From Paramicrosporidium saccamoebae (taxonomy: Eukaryota > Rozellomycota), in contig MTSL01000141.1 in NCBI GenBank assembly GCA_002794465.1, forward strand, positions 1 to 31,249: a DNA stretch of 31,249 nucleotides, given 5' to 3'. The notes beneath the pieces were generated by a model, which was not told the DNA's origin, ran no database searches, and saw only the letters and a list, made by a program, of their open reading frames with translations. Numbering within the stretch: the stretch's first letter is position 1; every line of letters starts with the position of its first letter. A program made the translations under genes and the position numbers. This document shows positions 1-9,073 of this stretch, piece after piece.

Positions 1-88
1 CTCATACTCTCATACTCTCATACTCTCATACTCTCATACTCTCATACTCTCACACTCTCACACTCTCACACTCTCACACTCTCGCTCG
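1..88. repeat. 8-bp tandem repeat, CTCATACT/CTCACACT
   Basis: Six perfect copies of ctcatact (1-48) are followed by four copies of the variant ctcacact (49-80) and a decayed ctcgctcg. The array touches the window edge, so its full length is unknown. It is pyrimidine-rich on the plus strand and lies about 70 bp upstream of the first gene. A related 12-bp motif is doubled at 6763-6786. Confidence 0.95.
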
Positions 89-159
89 CATTTCAACCTC
101 ACTCTGCTTAATTTGGCATGGCTTTCCGTTCGATTTAGGAATATTACGGCGTCAGTCTC

Positions 160-1305
160 ATGGAGACCATTGGGAGACAGGAATTGATGGGGAGACGTGA
201 ATGTTCTTTGACACTGACTGACCGCGAAAGTGATTACGAAACGGAACTGGCGGGAAATTGTGTGTTGAGTGCACGAAATTGCAAAATACTCATTAAACAA
301 GGTGGACACCGACTCTCCTCCAACGCCTTTGAGAGTTTGAACAGTTTCATTGTCAATTTCCTACAATGCATCGGACGAAAGATCACCACACGAGGGGACC
401 ACACTGAGCCGACGGTTCCATGGACACAGGTGATGGACGCAGCATCAATATTGGTGCCGTCGCTGGAGGGATGGTTTGGGACATGGCACACCTTATTAAC
501 ACAACACGCCACAATCCACCCCATTGCCGAGGTGCCTTGTTGTCGGGAAATTGCTGATAGATGCAGTTTGACCATCCCAGAAGAGTGCGAACGCATCCTC
601 CGTCTGTCAATGCATCCATTGGCAGTTTTGGATGGAGTGGCACTGAGCAGTATTGTTTGCACAATGAACGATGTGGTGCAGTGGGTGGTGCGAGTGGCAG
701 TGCGAGTAGTCGAGTCCAAGGGATTGGGCACCGTCAGGAAGGGAGAGATGGAGGCGGTTCTGACAAAGGCCCCCATTTTTGCAACTCTCCAAAATCCAGT
801 AGGATGCACCCGTGATCGGCCGGATTCAATTCTCTACGACTTTAACTTGCAGGAGATTGAGTCGACTGTTCCGTATAGTGTAAACGATCAGAAGGACTCC
901 AGTCAATCATCCCCCTTAATGAACTCGCCCGTCATGGCATTCCCTCTTTTGGAATCTCCCATATTGGATTCTCCCATGCTGGATCCCAGCAAGAGCCAAT
1001 CCATTTCAGTGCCAAAAATGTTGACACCAGCCGACTCGCCCATATCCTCGTCGCCTCTTTCAAAGTCCCTCTTGGCTGTCGGAGAACAGAGCCGAATAGT
1101 AGCATGCACGGATGCCTCCTGTTCCTGGATCAAAGTGACCCCCGCACTGACCGGGCACTTTATGGAATCGCGCGGCGTCGAAACTGACCTCATTGAGCCG
1201 ATCCGTCAGATTGAACAACCGCCGAATCAAATGGACCAAATGCAGAGGGAGATTGAGATTTTGAAAGAATTGATGGGTAAACTACTAAAAACATCCAACG
1301 ATTAA
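160..1305 (+). CDS. hypothetical protein with possible H2B-like histone fold
   Basis: A 381-residue protein whose family I do not recognise. Residues about 40-110 read like a histone fold: a short helix (ARNCKILIKQGG), a long helix starting RLSSNAFESLNSF, and a third helix around VPWTQVMDAASILVPS. The second helix resembles the H2B alpha-2 start (SSKA...NSF). Residues about 245-300 are Ser/Pro-rich with repeated SP-x-L/M-x-SP steps, probably disordered and a candidate for phosphorylation. The C-terminus has a short coiled-coil heptad run (QMQREIEILKELMGKLL). The start is the first ATG of the open frame. It is convergent with the transporter gene, with 240 bp between stops. The histone-fold reading is by eye and uncertain; the gene itself is likely real given its length. 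Confidence 0.6.
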   Translation: METIGRQELMGRRECSLTLTDRESDYETELAGNCVLSARNCKILIKQGGHRLSSNAFESLNSFIVNFLQCIGRKITTRGDHTEPTVPWTQVMDAASILVPSLEGWFGTWHTLLTQHATIHPIAEVPCCREIADRCSLTIPEECERILRLSMHPLAVLDGVALSSIVCTMNDVVQWVVRVAVRVVESKGLGTVRKGEMEAVLTKAPIFATLQNPVGCTRDRPDSILYDFNLQEIESTVPYSVNDQKDSSQSSPLMNSPVMAFPLLESPILDSPMLDPSKSQSISVPKMLTPADSPISSSPLSKSLLAVGEQSRIVACTDASCSWIKVTPALTGHFMESRGVETDLIEPIRQIEQPPNQMDQMQREIEILKELMGKLLKTSND

Positions 1306-1545
1306 TAATACACTATATGTATATATTATGCAAAAGAGAACCGGTCTAGTATCATCAATCCCGCAGCCACCAGCCGCCAGCTCATTGCAGTCTCACTGGT
1401 ATGGTGGCGGTCAGATTAACCCCCACCTCAAAACACTGCCTCATAATTCATACTTTATCTACACTCTAATCCACCAAGCCATAATCTACATCTTAAAACT
1501 ACCTCATAACAATCAAATTTATGTATATCCTGCAATTATCGTCTA

Positions 1546-2736
1546 CTAGGCACTGCTACGCTCAATTAGCTCGGCCCGCAGCTGCGCAGTACGTTCCTCT
1601 GTCGACTTTGCATTGCCCTTTTTCATGATCCCCGCCCGCACCAACATGCCCTCGGCAGCCAAATCCCATTGGGGATAGATGCTAGAGAGATTTACAATGA
1701 TAAACCCAACGACAACACACACTCCGGCGGCAGTACGATAGGCATGGAACGTGCCCTCTTCCAGATATTCTACCAGGAGAGTTAGTGGGATATTAAAAGA
1801 GATCCCAATAGCCACTACCAGGGGAGAGGTGCACACAAAGGCAACATTCCAGAGATAATTGGGAATGAAGCCGCCAAGGAACACGTTGATAAGGATCAGC
1901 TTGACAGCGTCGTAGGATGGCCATTCCAGCACCTCTATTCCGCTTACATGCAGACCCAATAGCACGATCCATGCAAGTCCCAGGGTGTATAATCCTCCAA
2001 AGGCAAACAGCAGCGGCATGCTGATCCTCGATTCGTCAATGGATACTTTTTTGAGGAAAATGGAGTAGACTCCGTAGAGGACCGCCCCCACCAAGGCAAA
2101 ACTGTTCCCCAACGTCCGAGTATCCTCACTCGAGAATTCGGGGATTCCCAACAGAAGCACCCCGCCGACACTAATAAAAACGGCGAGGATGCGGAAAAGA
2201 GAAAGCACCTCGACCCCCATCATCCAACCAAAGAAAAGCGTAAAAAACCCACAGGTGGACGCCAAAATAGAGGCGCTGCCCACCGAAGTGGCACCAAAGG
2301 CAATGTTGGTGGCATAGTTGGAGGCCAGATACAGGGCGAAAAAGACGAACGCGATATTGGAAATCTCTCGCTTCGTAAACGGTGGCAATTCGCTTGGCTT
2401 GGCATCCGACTTTTCAAGACGCTTCACAGGGTCCTCTACCACCAAAAACACAAAGTACAACAGAAACGACAAATTCGTCAGATAGCACATCATGAACGGC
2501 TTGTCGTATTCTGCCAGGATTCGTCGGGTCAGGAACGATGAACCCACCCAAAACACCACCACAAGGATCAACGATGCTAACCCAATTAGGTACGTGGGAC
2601 ACGCTCGTGACCGCAGTGGGTTCTGCGATGCATTTTGGTCCATCGCACTTCCAGAAACGGACGTCAACCCTTGTCGTCTGTCCGTTGGCGAGCCAATTAT
2701 ACTGCTTGTTCGTCCTAACCAATCGCATGTGTGCAT
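1546..2736 (-). CDS. SLC35F5/YML018C-like drug/metabolite transporter
   Basis: A 396-residue multi-pass membrane protein of the drug/metabolite transporter superfamily. Helix 1 carries the family-typical FWVGSSFLTRRI, followed by the KPFMMCYLTNLSFLLY segment seen in SLC35F5 and yeast YML018C. About ten hydrophobic helices follow, and the protein ends in a charged cytosolic tail. The yeast relative is vacuolar and its substrate is not established, so transport specificity cannot be named. The first ATG is at 2736; a second in-frame ATG at 2643 (MDQNASQN) would remove 31 polar residues and may be the true start, because family members have short N-termini. It is the last of three minus-strand genes following RTEL1. 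Confidence 0.88.
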   Translation of the reverse strand: MHTCDWLGRTSSIIGSPTDRRQGLTSVSGSAMDQNASQNPLRSRACPTYLIGLASLILVVVFWVGSSFLTRRILAEYDKPFMMCYLTNLSFLLYFVFLVVEDPVKRLEKSDAKPSELPPFTKREISNIAFVFFALYLASNYATNIAFGATSVGSASILASTCGFFTLFFGWMMGVEVLSLFRILAVFISVGGVLLLGIPEFSSEDTRTLGNSFALVGAVLYGVYSIFLKKVSIDESRISMPLLFAFGGLYTLGLAWIVLLGLHVSGIEVLEWPSYDAVKLILINVFLGGFIPNYLWNVAFVCTSPLVVAIGISFNIPLTLLVEYLEEGTFHAYRTAAGVCVVVGFIIVNLSSIYPQWDLAAEGMLVRAGIMKKGNAKSTEERTAQLRAELIERSSA

Positions 2737-2913
2737 GGACCGACCCTTATTCGACAGCTGTCGTTCGACAACAGCCGAATCGGATCAGATAGAATATAAT
2801 AGATTTTGCAATAGAGGCTCACCCTTGTGAGTTTTTGATCAGTAATACAGAAACACGCTACACTTTCAATAAATGGAATAAAGTACTCGATACTACAACA
2901 ATGGACTGATGAT

Positions 2914-3609
2914 TTATTGATACTGGTTGAGGGAGACTTGCGAAATGTTTGTAAATGCATCGAGCTCATGCTCGTGCAGATGCGGAAAGACTAACGATAG
3001 ACAAGAAACTGAAGACAGAGAGGGCACGGATGACAGTGCTGGCGATGATGGGGCATCGTATACTGGAGATGCACACTCGGGAATGATTTGCGCCTGAATT
3101 CCTACTAGTCCGGTCCGTGCAATCATTGTTGCCACAGATTCGGCATCTCCCTGAATTTTTAGCTGTGTGGAAGAGATGAATTGTGAATTTGCATCAATCG
3201 AATCCAGTCCCGCCAACAGCGACATCATTTTGTCACTCCACAAACCCGTCTCTCTCACATACCTTGCCACCACATCCCTGCCATTCCCGTTGGTATCAAT
3301 CTGTGGTGGAGTTAGGGTCAGGATAAAAGTCCGAGTTGGTCCGTTTCCTCGTGCAGGAATGTATCCAGCGAGCAATTGAAGCCGCTCCTGGAAAAACCGA
3401 CCCAATCCACTCACACCAAGACGACGTCCTGCAAATGGCAGTCTGGCTGGTCGTGGGTTCCAGCGTGTCCAGACTCGCGTCGGTGGTATGCGTCGTTGCC
3501 AGAGAATATATCGTAAGAAGGGAATGTGCTCTCCATATGACCCATTGTTCAACCGTTTACTTAGCCCGTTGGCCAGCTCCCGACACCAGCGCCGCATTCC
3601 CTCCAACAT
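2914..3609 (-). CDS. hypothetical protein, Arg-rich N-terminus
   Basis: A 231-residue open frame without a recognised domain. The first 85 residues are rich in Arg and Trp (for example RRIPPTRVWTRWNPRPARLP) with almost no acidic residues, as in mitochondrial presequences or mitoribosomal proteins, but this is only compositional. A central part (LTLTPPQIDTNGNGRDVV, then a stretch before SSTQLKIQGDAESVATMI) looks like a small alpha/beta fold. The tail, about residues 185-215, is low-complexity Ser/Pro. The ATG lies only 27 bp after the RTEL1 stop on the same strand. The TAA stop is embedded in an AATAAA (2913-2918 on the plus strand as TTTATT). The function is unknown. Confidence 0.6.
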   Translation of the reverse strand: MLEGMRRWCRELANGLSKRLNNGSYGEHIPFLRYILWQRRIPPTRVWTRWNPRPARLPFAGRRLGVSGLGRFFQERLQLLAGYIPARGNGPTRTFILTLTPPQIDTNGNGRDVVARYVRETGLWSDKMMSLLAGLDSIDANSQFISSTQLKIQGDAESVATMIARTGLVGIQAQIIPECASPVYDAPSSPALSSVPSLSSVSCLSLVFPHLHEHELDAFTNISQVSLNQYQ

Positions 3610-3636
3610 AACCTTAATTTAAAAAATATTCTACAT

Positions 3637-6600
3637 TCAGACCCTTTTCAGCTGCGGGATCCGGGTGCGCAGTCGACATCTTGGACATTCCAGCTTTACT
3701 TGCAGCCAGGTGGTCCAGCAAGGGAAACAGCATACGTGTCCACATTTGGCACGATATCCGTTGTTGACAGTTTCTGTACAAATTGGACAGGCCTGGCTGA
3801 TTGTCGCCTGCGGGGCAGGAAGTGTCATGTCTGGAACGATATCGAGTGGCCGCTTTCCAATAGATGAGGTCGTCATAGTCCGAGTGGATCGGTTAGAGAC
3901 TAGTTGATCAAACAATTCAAGATGCTTGTTGGAAATAAAGTCTCTAAATCCCACTACCAAATCTTCCGCTTGGTTCTTCTCAAACAGTCCCAGGATCGTC
4001 AAGACCAGCTTTCGAATGTCAATCTGCTCTCCACGATATGCTTTCAAAATACTGTTAAACTCTCGAGTTGCATCTTTTCCAAGTCGACTCTTTAACACTT
4101 CTAGATATATTTGCGCCTGCCGATGTTTTTCAGTCTTTGCTGATGGCTGTATACTGGCCGGCTGTATGTTGGCTGGTGGTGCGTTGTTTGGGTTTACATT
4201 GCCGGATTTCACACTGAATGCTCTAACAAATGCATCGTTAACGGTAGGTGAATTATTCTCCAATTCAATCATTTTTGGAATGAGCAAGTTTTGTTTGGTC
4301 ACACGATTTGTATCAAAAAAGGAACGTGTCTCTTCCATAGTCTCTTTGGCAGCCTCAAAGTGTCTAAACAGAGAATTATCCATCTCCACTGGCTTATTAG
4401 CTTCATTTTCCAGTCGCTTTGACTCTTCACTGATTCGCTTGTGATCGAAAAAGTTGGTGAGATGGAGACGCATTTCTGCAAACGAGTCGTTGACCTTGAC
4501 ATGCGGACGAAGCCATTTCGATAGCTGTCCGATGGTACGCGGAGACGCAAAGCGATCGTCAAAAAGCAGAATAGCGCCATAGTCGTGTCGATGTCTGATC
4601 ACTCTGCCGATTGCTTGATTAACTGCTCGGGCTGCCTGTTGATTGTACCATTCATCGCCCGAGATGGAGCCCTCCTTGGAAAGGTCGTTGAGATATTGAC
4701 GCTTTAATTGAACGCGGGGATCCTTGAGGGGTGGATAGGGAATGCCGGTCACAATGACAGCTCGTCCCTTCCGATCGGCGAAATCTAGCCCCTCTGAGAC
4801 CTTTCCCCGACACACGGCAAAAAATATGGAGCCGTGGCCATTGCTAATGTGTCGATAATACGTGTCCATAACTCGACCCAAATCCCCCTTACTGCGTGGT
4901 TCAGTAACGGGATGTTTGAGCTGTGCAATCCGCTCGTATATCGACGACTGTCCCTCTGGGTCCTTTAGACGCCAAGCAGTTAAACACTGCTCCATCACAG
5001 CGTAAGAGGGAAAGAAGACAAGGACTCCATCCGGCACAATTTTACAAACCTCCCAGACCGACTGTCCCAACTCTGTCCGATACGAATCAGAGTTTCTCTG
5101 TTGAAAGGACGAGTTCAATGCCCCTCCATGAGGGCCTTTGGGAACCACGGAGCAAAAAATCTGCTCGTCACCAATGACATGGGAATTTTCCAGTTGGTGG
5201 GGGAAGGGAATCTGCAGCTCAGCTGCAAAAGAGGCAAGGGGTGATAGAGTGCCACTGGTCAAGAGGATTGAATAAATGCCCCGCTTCTGAAGTGCCCTCA
5301 AAGCAATTCCAGGATTAAAACACCAATAACTGATAGTTTTTCTGCTCCCTGTCAACCGACCCGGAGTTGATTCGATTGCCTCGGCAAACACTCGGAAATA
5401 TCGATGATCCGAATCGACAATGCTCCGTTCTTCCTCCTCGGCAGAGGAAATCTTGAAAATGGTACGCAGCGACCCTGCCATCAACTGCAATGAACTGCTA
5501 ATGTTGGCTTGTTTCTTAGTAAATTCGCTTTCTAAATATGCACGCGAGATGGCCTCAAGGTCGGCGAGGAGTTGCTTTACCTTTTCTTCAGTCACACTGG
5601 CACCACGTAGAAATTCAATTATAAACTCACCTCGTTGCAGCAACTGCCGATCTGCATTCAAGGGTAACCTTTCTAATTCAGCCCTAATCCGCATCAGCGT
5701 GGCATAACTACTCTCCAGCGCCATGGCATTTAGAGTGCCAACATATGTGCCGGTTTTGAGAAGATTTAGACAGCCCTCCACCTCCTTGACACATTGGGCA
5801 AGAATGTCGGTGGAAATGTCAGTGGAGCTGGCCTCACCACAAGTGCTCTCCACATTATGAGCCTCATCGAAAATGACTATGGCGTCGGTCAGATCCAAAG
5901 TAGAAATGGTTTGGGCCGTCTTCCGATCAACAAGATAATTATATGGCATCAGAACCAACTCGGCATCCAACAGGTCTCCCCGCGCCATGTAATAAGGACA
6001 CGCCCTACACATGAAATTGTACCTCTCCCCCTTACCGATGCATATTGCCCAATTTGACAATGTCCTCAATGTCGAGAAGATCTCCGCCCGCCCTCAGCAC
6101 CTCCAGTCGCTTTGTTGCATCATGCACCCGTCCATGCATTTCACACGCATTGCGTTTCACTAATTGACCACACACTGTCGTCATTGCTGAATTGGACTGC
6201 AGCTTTTTCACGGCGGGATTTGTGCAGAGCTGTTCCCTCGACCCCACCACAGCCAACTTTGGACGATACGCCGTTTTTCGTAGTTCAGAAATGACCTGTG
6301 TCAGCTGGGAATGAGTACGGCTGGCATAGATGATGAGCGGTGGACGTCGTCCTGGGCCGAGGGCATGCAAACGGGTAACCGGTGTCACGGGTAATGGCTG
6401 TTCTCCCACATATTGGTCATAGCCAGCCGACGATGCAGCCTGCAGTTGGGACTGTGCGGCCAGGACTGAGCGCCAAGCCAAAGTGGCACAAAGAAGACAC
6501 AATGTCTTGCCTGTGCCCGTGGGGCTCTCTAGCAAAGCATTCTTCCCCTACTGCTCAGCAGAGTGTGGATACGTACGTCTTTCAGAGCCTCAATAACAGT

Positions 6601-6678
6601 GGTCATGTAGGCTAGCTGCGGCTCATAGGCACTGTACGGGAAGGTGACTGACACTCCCGCTAGTTCATACGTTTTCAT
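3637..6678 (-). CDS. RTEL1: RTEL1-type RAD3/XPD-family DNA helicase with HHD and RING
   Basis: A 5'-3' superfamily 2 iron-sulfur helicase. RTEL1 dismantles D-loops, G-quadruplexes and telomeric T-loops. The gene needs two mini-introns, 6548-6576 (29 nt) and 6005-6035 (31 nt), which join three exons into 993 codons. Exon 1 (34 codons from ATG 6678) gives VTFPYSAYEPQLAYM; splicing then yields GKNALLESPTGTGKT (Walker A, about residues 35-49). Four Fe-S cysteines are seen in REQLC, TTVC, RNAC and RACPYY, the last rebuilt across intron 2. DEAH is at about 251-254. The motif V/VI region includes VNQAIGRVIRHRHDYG. A harmonin-like helical domain (about 835-915) and a C-terminal RING (about 944-993, CPIC...CGHVCC...CPRC) match RTEL1 and not XPD, FANCJ or CHL1. 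All parts look intact. Confidence 0.93.
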
Positions 6679-7185
6679 CAAAGAATAATGCATCTAATAA
6701 ATGCAGTCATGTCGTTTGTGCGGCTGGAGAGTAAGCAAAGGCGAAAAAATGTTTTGTAGATTCCTCATACCTCTCCTCATACCTCTCAACAGAGCAACGT
6801 CGTTAGAGAGCATGATTTCTGATCGGCCTAATAACCATTAGATCTAGTGCATCCTGAAGTCTCGATATAACTGACAGATTCGAGCAATTTATTGCCAAAG
6901 TTCAACATAAAGTCGATGACAGACAACCTGAGAGCGCACCTAAAAGTTGTTACTAATCAACCAGTTGCTCTTTGCAGTGAATATAAAAGACTTTACTCAC
7001 CACTGATCTATAACCCACATTGCATTCAACTTTTATATTTTACACCTCGACAAGTATCAAGACGCTCATTCACGCCACTGTGGCATGGACCTGTCATAAC
7101 TGCTCTGTTGAAGGCTCCCAACTGGCCAATCGTTGCTGATGCTCACCATGAGGTCCTCTCTGTTTCCGGGGTATTCGTTGCAATC
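6679..7185. other. 507-bp divergent intergenic region
   Basis: This separates the RTEL1 start (minus) from the first secreted gene (plus). It contains a 12-bp direct repeat, cctcatacctct, twice in tandem at 6763-6786. From about 7145 onward the sequence resembles the leader of the second secreted gene, and from 7166 the match is nearly perfect. An open frame in phase with the secreted gene extends upstream as far as about 6892, but I treat it as leader. No other gene is seen. Confidence 0.6.
6763..6786. repeat. 12-bp direct repeat, two copies
   Basis: The motif cctcatacctct occurs twice head to tail (6763-6774 and 6775-6786). It shares ctcatac with the 8-bp array at the left edge of the window. 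It lies in the RTEL1/secreted-gene divergent promoter, so it may be regulatory or simply replication slippage. Confidence 0.9.
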
Positions 7186-8595
7186 ATGAAACTGTCGCTC
7201 GTAGCGCTGTGTCTTTCCGTCTCTGTCAAAATCGTATCTGGTGTTTACTTTTACGGTGGCTACTGGAGTTTTAAACAAATTTGTCAAGCCAGGAAAGATG
7301 TCGCCAAGTTTCAGGCAATCTTAGAGGAGAAAACCCAGGGCGGCCTAGACAGCGAAAAACTTGAAAATTCATACAACATAATGAACGAGACACCGGAGAG
7401 ACGTATATGGCACTATGTCAAGTGCTACGGCACTCCTCAGCAAGCTGATGAGAGTTTGATAGCGGGTTTAGACTTGGTAAATTATGTTTACTGCATTGCG
7501 CTTGCCGATAATCCAGCTTTCCTTAGAACTCTGTCGAAAAAATTTCATAAGGCGATTATGAACCCAAACGGTCTGGTTGCCTTTGATGCTGTGAATCTTG
7601 CAAAGACGCTGCCCGACTTGAATGTATCTGAGGACGAGGATCTGCAAAAGTGCAGCGCCGAGCGGATCAATGAGCTGAAAAAACAGCGCGAGGATCTTAG
7701 CTTTGACCTAAAAAAGGCAATTCAGGCTGGGAATATTGAGGAGCTTGACCGTTACATTGCCAAAGAGCTCTGGGTACCATCTATCATCAATGTCAGAGCT
7801 GCGATCGAAGCTAATGAGCAAGAGGGTCTGCTGTACCTCCTGGAAAAAGTGAAATGGGTGCCTGGTGTTCGCCTCCTCAACAGTCTAACCAAGGCTAAGC
7901 GTGACGATGTCCTCGATTGCATACGCTCGTCTAATCCTGGCTGGAGGCCGAGTCAGAGAAATATTAACCGCGCCACCTTTTTTGGATACAAAGACGTTCT
8001 GGGCTTTTATGCCTCTGTTGATCCCGACATGCCTTCACCGAGCGAATCTGACTTGCAATCTGCACGCAAGTATTACTATTGGGACGTTGTTGAATTTTGC
8101 CTGAACAGATGGCCTCAGTCTTCTTTGAGTGTACTTGAAAAGAAAAAGTTTTATTCATATAAGATCTATGATGTTGCGAAGGGAGGGTATTTAGAAATTG
8201 TTAAATGGATTGCTAGCTCCTATCCCGACGGATGTCCACTAAACGGCGATTGTTTGGACATTTTATTTAAGAACAAACATTTCAAAGTCCTCGAATGGTT
8301 TACGAGCACTTACCCTGACAGAAAGAAGAAAATCCTGGAACGGGTCAATGTTGCAGCGGAAAAAGGAGATGTTGAGACGTTGAACTGGTATGGTAATCTA
8401 AACCCCGACTGGATCTTGAGTGCAGAGATCATTCGTGCTGCCATCAGTAAGGGACATTTATGTGTTGGTGAATGGGCCCTTAATAGGAAGGCTCCTAATA
8501 GTTGCGACGCGATGAAGTTTTTGATAACTATCAACAATGGGAACGCAATACGTTCATCAGATGAGGTAGAGGATGTTGCTGATAGAAAGAAATAA
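7186..8595 (+). CDS. secreted ankyrin-like solenoid protein, paralog 1
   Basis: Predicted to be a secreted 469-residue protein. The start chosen is ATG 7186 because it opens with a clean signal peptide (MKLSLVALCLSVSVKIVSG) that is shared with the tandem neighbour at near-identical nucleotides; in-frame sequence upstream is less protein-like. Residues about 160-440 form a solenoid of roughly 30-35-residue helical repeats resembling degenerate ankyrin repeats, with recurring elements such as VAAEKGDVETLNW, AISKGHLCVGEWAL and GGYLEIVKW. The N-terminal 150 residues hold a separate conserved block around DAVNLAKTLPDL. A role as a secreted or host-directed protein is inferred from the signal peptide and tandem duplication only. 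The stop TAA sits inside AATAAA (8591-8596). Confidence 0.85.
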   Translation: MKLSLVALCLSVSVKIVSGVYFYGGYWSFKQICQARKDVAKFQAILEEKTQGGLDSEKLENSYNIMNETPERRIWHYVKCYGTPQQADESLIAGLDLVNYVYCIALADNPAFLRTLSKKFHKAIMNPNGLVAFDAVNLAKTLPDLNVSEDEDLQKCSAERINELKKQREDLSFDLKKAIQAGNIEELDRYIAKELWVPSIINVRAAIEANEQEGLLYLLEKVKWVPGVRLLNSLTKAKRDDVLDCIRSSNPGWRPSQRNINRATFFGYKDVLGFYASVDPDMPSPSESDLQSARKYYYWDVVEFCLNRWPQSSLSVLEKKKFYSYKIYDVAKGGYLEIVKWIASSYPDGCPLNGDCLDILFKNKHFKVLEWFTSTYPDRKKKILERVNVAAEKGDVETLNWYGNLNPDWILSAEIIRAAISKGHLCVGEWALNRKAPNSCDAMKFLITINNGNAIRSSDEVEDVADRKK

Positions 8596-8596
8596 A
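8591..8596 (+). promoter_or_regulatory. AATAAA overlapping the stop codon
   Basis: The stop TAA of paralog 1 (8593-8595) lies inside a canonical AATAAA poly(A) hexamer. The same arrangement is found at NOG2 (19546-19551), GCP3 (10810-10815, minus strand) and the hypothetical gene at 2914 (2913-2918, minus strand). Confidence 0.6.
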
Positions 8597-9073
8597 CAAC
8601 GGCAACTAGGGAATAGATCGGCTAGCAATGTTGTTATACAATCACTGCAGTCCGGATCTAAGGATCTCTAAGAGTCTCAGCAATCATGATCATTACAAGT
8701 GCCACCAGTCCAAAATAAATAGCGAGTCTTTAGGTATGCGCAGTTGCAATTGTCAAAACGTATGCACGTTCTTGCAGCACTCGACCATCCTATCTAACAA
8801 TTCCTCCTCTCTTACAAATGATATCTAATCAATCATCGCTGCTGGTTCTCAGTGAGGCATGGTAAGCCAACTCGCTACGTTTAAGGCCCAATAGCTCCCA
8901 TTGGAGGCTACGATCTGATGATGAGTCTTGCCCCATAAATGAAGACGATATTTAATGAAATGAGCTCTCGCTTGAAGTATCGCAATAAGGAGTTCCTGTA
9001 TGTAGGCTGTTGTATTACCACGGGGCACTTAGCATGGGGTTCTCTCTCTGCTGCCGGGGTATTCGTTGCAATC
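8596..9073. other. 478-bp region between the secreted paralogs
   Basis: It contains the 3' conserved block at 8633-8680, a short CCAAT...ATTGG dyad near 8889-8905, and the leader of paralog 2. An ATG at 8939 is in frame with paralog 2 but precedes a stretch with no signal peptide, so it is treated as leader. No separate gene is seen. Confidence 0.55.
8633..8680 (+). repeat. conserved 3' flank block, copy 1
   Basis: This 48-bp block, beginning gttatacaa and ending gagtctcag, starts 37 bp after the paralog 1 stop. It matches 10580-10626 downstream of paralog 2 at roughly 80% by eye, with a shared ggatcYaaggatcY core. The similarity is higher than in the coding bodies of the two genes. Confidence 0.8.

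Noticed and set aside
1328-1549. A 73-codon plus-strand ORF after the histone-fold gene
   Set aside because: Low-complexity composition, and it runs into the transporter stop; likely 3' flank of the first gene.
6032-6535. Separate short helicase gene or frameshifted RTEL1 pseudogene
   Set aside because: The two frames join cleanly through GT-AG mini-introns at 6005-6035 and 6548-6576 that rebuild the Fe-S cysteine and Walker A segments, so the gene is intact.
6892-7185. N-terminal extension of the first secreted protein
   Set aside because: It starts at TTG, lacks a signal peptide, and would bury the conserved signal peptide internally; the shared leader between paralogs argues that ATG 7186 is the start.
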